Source of the DNA: Aureobasidium sp. EXF-3400
Taxonomy: Eukaryota > Ascomycota > Dothideomycetes > Dothideales > Saccotheciaceae
Assembly: GCA_024195585.1 (NCBI GenBank)
Contig: SWBL01000520.1
Span: forward strand, 1 to 24,524
DNA length: 24,524 nt
Direction: 5' to 3'
In this document: positions 20,280-24,524 of the stretch, piece by piece
Numbering within the stretch: the first letter of the stretch is position 1
Layout: each line of letters opens with the position of its first letter
Made by a program: the position numbers and the translations under genes
The notes under the pieces: generated by a model
What the model was told of the DNA's origin: nothing
The model's input: only the letters and a program-made list of their open reading frames with translations
Database searches by the model: none

Positions 20280-23200
20280 ACTTGCTTACAACAGTTTACC
20301 CCACAACCGATCTCCCGGCAGATCGATCCCTGGCCTCTTGCCTACAATTATCAGCCGCCCAACTTACAGCCTGTCAAAAGCAGTTCTTATCGCCCGGATA
20401 AATTCACGAACCCCTTTGCTCCACAGGGGTCAGGAAGACTCTCCGGGGCAAATCAACAACGAACACCCCCACGTCCAGGTTCTCCGCAATATGCATCTAA
20501 CATTCTTCGACTAAGCATTTGTTTCTATTCCCGTTGCGCAGTGCATATTCAGGATATAATCAGGCAAAAATCAGGATCCCTGTTGGGAAACAAACAGAAG
20601 AATCACCCAATTTGGCATGTGAAAAAAAAGAAAAAGGGAGAACTGTTGTTTGGCTGTGTATCGTTGGCATGTGATAGGAGGGAGCACAGGTCCGTGTGTG
20701 TGTACAACAAAGAAACTCATCATGCAATATGCAGGCAGCAGCGGCCCGCGGGTGCAAGCCACAGATGATCCATCATCAGGGCTGTGCATATTGATTGGAA
20801 GAGTAGATGCAGAACTTAGAAGCAACTGTTGGAGTGATGCCGTTTGGCAAGCTGGCTCAGCTGCTCACGCACGCTTCTGAGACATACAGATACATTCGAC
20901 ATGTCGACAGAGATAAGAAAGCCATGCCTACACCACAACACCACGTGCTCTGTGGTATTGGGCCGGATGACTTGCATACTTTGCATAGATTGCGTATCCA
21001 CGCCATCCACGTCTTCTTACATCAGTATTGTATGTATCTTGCTATCGCAACTGCGACTATCCAATCACAATATTCTCCATGCCTCGCTGGGAAGGTCAGG
21101 CTGCTGAAGTCGAAACCAGCTGCCTAAAGTACCGTTAAAGGGTAAGTGAGGTTAGCTAGTATCCAATCAAACACATGACTCTCAGTGTCGTCTAGAGAGT
21201 ACATCAAACTGGGCCAGCTCCCTATGAGCTGTCAGGCCTGAGCAGCCCCGTAAAACGCGTGTCTTTTTGCTCGTAACCAATGCATGTGAAACATCAAACT
21301 CACACTATCACATTCGGAGGTGACTTGAACACGTTGTTGTCGACGCAGACGACAAAAGGCGGTCAAAACAAAGGCAACCAACAGGCCTAAGATATGTGCA
21401 CTTCTTAGGGACTTGCATAGCCCCAGCTTGGCTATCGAATCGGGGCTTGCATGGCTCCATTTAGTGGTTTCGTCAGGCACCTATCCATCCAGACACCATT
21501 CCTCTTAGGTAACAGGCAAAGCAAAGAGGAAGGTGAGAGATGAGGCGGTGTCGTCCAAGTAAAACCGTTCCTTCGATCCTCTGAATTGAGAATACGACGT
21601 TCAGCCGAAACAAGGTGCAAGTCCCCGAGGACCGATAATCGCACCGAGACCAGAGAACTTTGTGAAGCTCTTTCGGAGCTTGCGCCTAGTTAGCCTTGTG
21701 GGGTGCGTTTGCTGAAACAGAGGGCAAGAAAGCAAGCTCTGGTGTGGCACTCCTAAGCTCCTCCTTTTTCCAAATGGCGCGTAAGGCTGGATCTTTTGGT
21801 GGGGAAAAGAAAGTACTCAGACAAGTACCCGTGTCTCTGTGGGTTAGTGGACGTCTGTTTTGCCTTTGATTCAACGCCTTGATCCTGGGGAAATCGAGGG
21901 GCAGAGACAGGCGGCTTGCGCGGGTAGAAGCGGCCCCAGACAAAAGGGTGCGGAGGAGCGATCAGGAATACAGGTACTCGGAAATATGTACCATTCTCGT
22001 ACCGCAAGCGATGATAGGTCTCTGTTTCTTCGAACATGTCATAATATTATCTTTTTCTGTTCGTTCGGTCCTTGTCTTTGCTTGCTGCTCGGCTATCGAG
22101 GACAAGACAGAGTGTTCTCGATGTCGCAGTCATCGATTAGCCGTCTGTTTCGCGCCTATCGTTGAGCTGATAGTGCTAGTAGATCACGTAGTGGTGGCGG
22201 GTACACGGCTTGCCTGTATCTTGTTGGTCTGCAATGGGACCCCGACGTCGCTCACGATTCAGATTCTTGATCTTGTCCACTTGCCCGACGAGGTTTATGG
22301 TTCAAGCCATTGCACTTTTCCATAACACAGATGGGTTTATCGATCGAGGTGCATCGACTCAACGTTCCTGATGACGTAGCCGTCCGAGTTGCGCTTTTCG
22401 ACGGCAGAACTAGGAGTGGAATTTCCTCCCGGTGGTCCACCACGTTGGAGGGCTTAAAGTTCGTCTATCTTGACAATGCCAAGCAATTCCAAGTGGGCAG
22501 GCAGTTTCGTTGAGAATGCCCAGTCCGGAGGAGTATTGTTGCGGTGAAGGTGAAAATAGTGTTGCGCCCATGGCAGTAGTCATGCGGTAGTTTGGCGAGC
22601 GTGAAAAGTAAGTCCTTATCGCGTACACAAGCAACGATGTAAGTGGGCGGACGAATACGGCCGTGAAGAACAACAGCAGAGCATTCTAGGTCTACGGCAG
22701 AGCAGTCAAGCAGAGCCGGAAAATCGGATTGCTAGTCTCTTGACCCTAGAATGAAGCTTTTTGTCTAGTCATCCTGTCGTGCGCAAGACAAGAGGTTGTG
22801 ATTGTCTTTGTTTCCCCGCGATCCCCGCAGGAAGGGAAAACTGGAGATGAAGATGGTCTTGCTGAATTTGGCAATCCGGTTACCTCTACTCAGCACATAG
22901 GTATTTTGTACCTGCAAGCCATATCGACCACCTGAGAAATGGCATGGTCAGAAACACGGGTGGGAACGGTTGGCTCGGGTATGATGGTTCTTTCTTGTCA
23001 CTTTGCTGCGAAAGAGAAACCAGTAAGAAATGTGTGCGACGATCACCGCCTAGTTAGGTTGGTTTTGTGCATGCATTTTGACGAACGTGATTCCGAGTTT
23101 GGCCGAGAACAACGCGCGTTTTGGGCAGTACTTGCGAGCACCAGATGACCCAGGCGTACTTGATCACAAAGGGCAAAGATAGCTCTTTCTGTGTTGATGT

Positions 23201-24295
23201 TGTTGCAAAGTGCCATGACACACCAACATCCGATAAAGAGTGGGGTCAAGAGCAAGACTTGTGAGACAAGCATTCTTCCCGTTGGATAGAGGAGAGAGAG
23301 TCAGTGTCCAGAGCGACCTCTGCCTCTGTCGATCAGGGGGGCGCATTCATGCAAATGCTTCAGCGGGCAACTTGAATATCCATGGCGTGACTTCGGTGTA
23401 GTGACGATCTTGTCGGGGTAATCGGCAGCAAGTCTGCACAGCAACAAGAACGTTTGTGTGCTAGGGATGACTCAACATGAGGGGGATCAATCCGTTGGCA
23501 GAGAAGGCAAGACAGTGAAATGAGAGGCGGCGATCCCGTAAGCCCACTAAGCGCCCAGTCGCCCTTTCGTACGCAAATTCATGGCTCCAACTGCCAACAG
23601 ATGGGTGAGACGCTGATTCTGGACAGTGGTGCGTTTCTGCAAGGGGCCCGTGGTGAGGCTTGGAGGGCGCTGGGGCAAGCATGTGGACTGATTGTGGATA
23701 AGAAACTCTGGAGAGCCAACCCATACGAATCTGCATGGACGCGCAAGACGCTTGAATGTGCGGAGATTTTGTGGAGCTGATGCTGCGGAGAGGGCAATGA
23801 TCTAAATGAGCGGCAACCTGAGTGGGATGTTTGGATCTGCACGTAGTATTGAATGGCTTGTGTATTTGGCGAAACAGAGAATGAGTCTGTTTCGAAAGCT
23901 TGTGTTAAGGGGAGAGCAAGAAAGCGTCTATCTAGAGGAAGGAGCCATTGGGCTCGATTCATCAACCGCATTAGTTGTAGAGAAGCAAAGCCGCTAAAAT
24001 TGCAGAACAGAAACGAAGTCATTGGGGGTTGTCGAAAGCAATAACAAAACAATAGGCAATCTTTCCGATTGCAGGTATCCTCCTAGCCTTGTGAATCGCC
24101 CTCGCTCTTCCCGCTTCTTAGTCCTATCAAATCGACTCCAGTCCAGTCTATAGGGTAGTGAAAACGCCGTGCCAAAACGTAGAATAACAGAGACTCCGAA
24201 AATAATTGACCGAAACACCCAGGCCGTGATATCGTGCCATAGCCACAAAGACCAACGCCTTGACAATGACTTCAAACAAACGATTCGAGGCGTGC
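20280..24295. other. 4.0-kb convergent intergenic stretch with no supportable gene
   Basis: The region lies between the stop codons of two convergent genes. Its frames are all under 160 codons, many with non-ATG starts, and none shows a domain I recognise. The longest with true ATG starts are 106 codons at 20807 (+) and 94 codons at 22037 (-). Base composition looks balanced rather than AT-rich, so it is not an obvious RIP-mutated transposon. I find no terminal repeats, tRNA B-box or 5S-like motif by eye. A repeated 11-mer, TTGGCATGTGA, occurs at 20612-20622 and 20664-20674. Possible contents are long 3' UTRs, a non-coding RNA, or an old decayed gene. Confidence 0.55.
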
Positions 24296-24524
24296 TTAAT
24301 TCGAGTTGTCGCCAGCTATACTACCGGTAGTACTAGACTGGCCGCTGCTAAAGCCGTTGGTGTTGTTGAGCAGATCGTTGACCTTGACGGCTGACGGCAC
24401 CATGGGGATGGGCAGTTTTCGTTGAGCTCCGTCTTCGCGTTCCATGATCTCACTGATACGTAGGCCGCTGTGGTGCGTCGGAATGTACGGCTGTTGACCG
24501 TCAGCGGACGGCTCAACAGGGGCA
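24296..24524 (-). CDS. C-terminal end of an unidentified fungal protein (partial)
   Basis: On the minus strand, the frame is open from the window edge (first full codon at 24523) to TAA at 24298-24296, giving 75 residues. It reads APVEPSADGQQPYIPTHHSG, then LRISEIMEREDGAQRKLPIP, MVPSAVKVNDLLNNTNGF and a Ser/Thr/Gly tail. The ordered core (SEIME, LPIPMVP, VNDLLN) looks like a conserved C-terminal motif rather than random reading, and codon choice is coding-like. I do not recognise the protein; the rest lies outside the window. A shifted frame over the same bases (24316-24516) is rejected because it reads Arg/Thr/Ser-rich without structure. Confidence 0.72.
   Translation of the reverse strand, partial: APVEPSADGQQPYIPTHHSGLRISEIMEREDGAQRKLPIPMVPSAVKVNDLLNNTNGFSSGQSSTTGSIAGDNSN

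Noticed and set aside
20612..20674. 11-mer TTGGCATGTGA repeated 52 bp apart
   Set aside because: Only two copies, flanks unrelated; too weak for a repeat family or operator.
21215..21240. Small inverted repeat (CAGCTC/GAGCTG) and adjacent CAGGCCTG palindrome
   Set aside because: Six- and eight-base palindromes are expected by chance in 4 kb; no run of T follows and no gene context fits.
23602..23780. Plus frame starting MGETLILDSGAFL, resembling the opening of a Nob1 PIN domain
   Set aside because: Only the first few residues resemble it; the rest lacks the remaining acidic catalytic positions and ends after about 60 codons.
23579..24052. 157-codon minus frame in the 4-kb gap
   Set aside because: Ser/Pro/Gln/His-rich, no motif, and its opposite strand is equally open in short frames; consistent with chance.
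1..24524. CRISPR arrays, prokaryotic operons, insertion sequences, tRNA or rRNA genes
   Set aside because: The window is eukaryotic with spliceosomal introns; no regular direct-repeat arrays, transposase motifs or tRNA/5S signatures were seen by eye.

Overview
This window looks like nuclear DNA from a filamentous ascomycete (Pezizomycotina). A Dothideomycete such as an Aureobasidium-like black yeast is my best guess, from gene content and style rather than a search. The supporting signs are many very short introns (48-62 bp, one of 148 bp) with GTAxGT-type donors and CTRAC/CTGAT branch points, fungal-specific families (Kre9/Knh1, Sls1, an NT-C2 protein, a RAD51 paralogue), and compact gene spacing. 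The ORFs as given are mostly single exons, so I rebuilt the gene models by joining exons across splice sites wherever family homology required it.

Layout. 1-1615 (+): 3' part of mitochondrial Hsp70 (SSC1). 2331-3033 (+): two-exon GNAT acetyltransferase. 3385-4349 (+): four-exon secreted Kre9/Knh1-type cell-wall protein. 4790-6433 (+): four-exon M24B prolidase/Xaa-Pro aminopeptidase. 6614-7927 (-): four-exon NT-C2 (EEIG1/EHBP1-type) protein, which shares a 351-bp divergent promoter with SLS1. 8279-11542 (+): single-exon SLS1-type mitochondrial inner-membrane regulator. 12149-13118 (-): three-exon BTB/POZ protein. 13392-14678 (-): two-exon PAP2-family integral membrane protein. 15216-16714 (+): an orphan or decayed locus with open but unassignable frames, possibly including a small Cys/His-rich protein. 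16779-18234 (-): three-exon membrane-anchored MOSC (mARC-like) protein. 18913-20279 (+): four-exon RAD51/RecA-like paralogue. 20280-24295: a 4.0-kb stretch between two convergent genes in which I find no supportable gene. 24296-24524 (-): C-terminal end of a gene that continues beyond the window.

The genes are ordinary housekeeping or accessory functions with no operon logic. Two are mitochondrial (SSC1, SLS1) and one is probably on a mitochondrial or ER membrane (MOSC), but nothing suggests a dedicated cluster. I did not find a convincing new multi-gene system. The stretches that most deserve a second look are the orphan locus at 15.2-16.7 kb, the 4-kb convergent gap, and the uncharacterised but conserved-looking proteins (NT-C2 protein, RAD51 paralogue, the right-edge gene).
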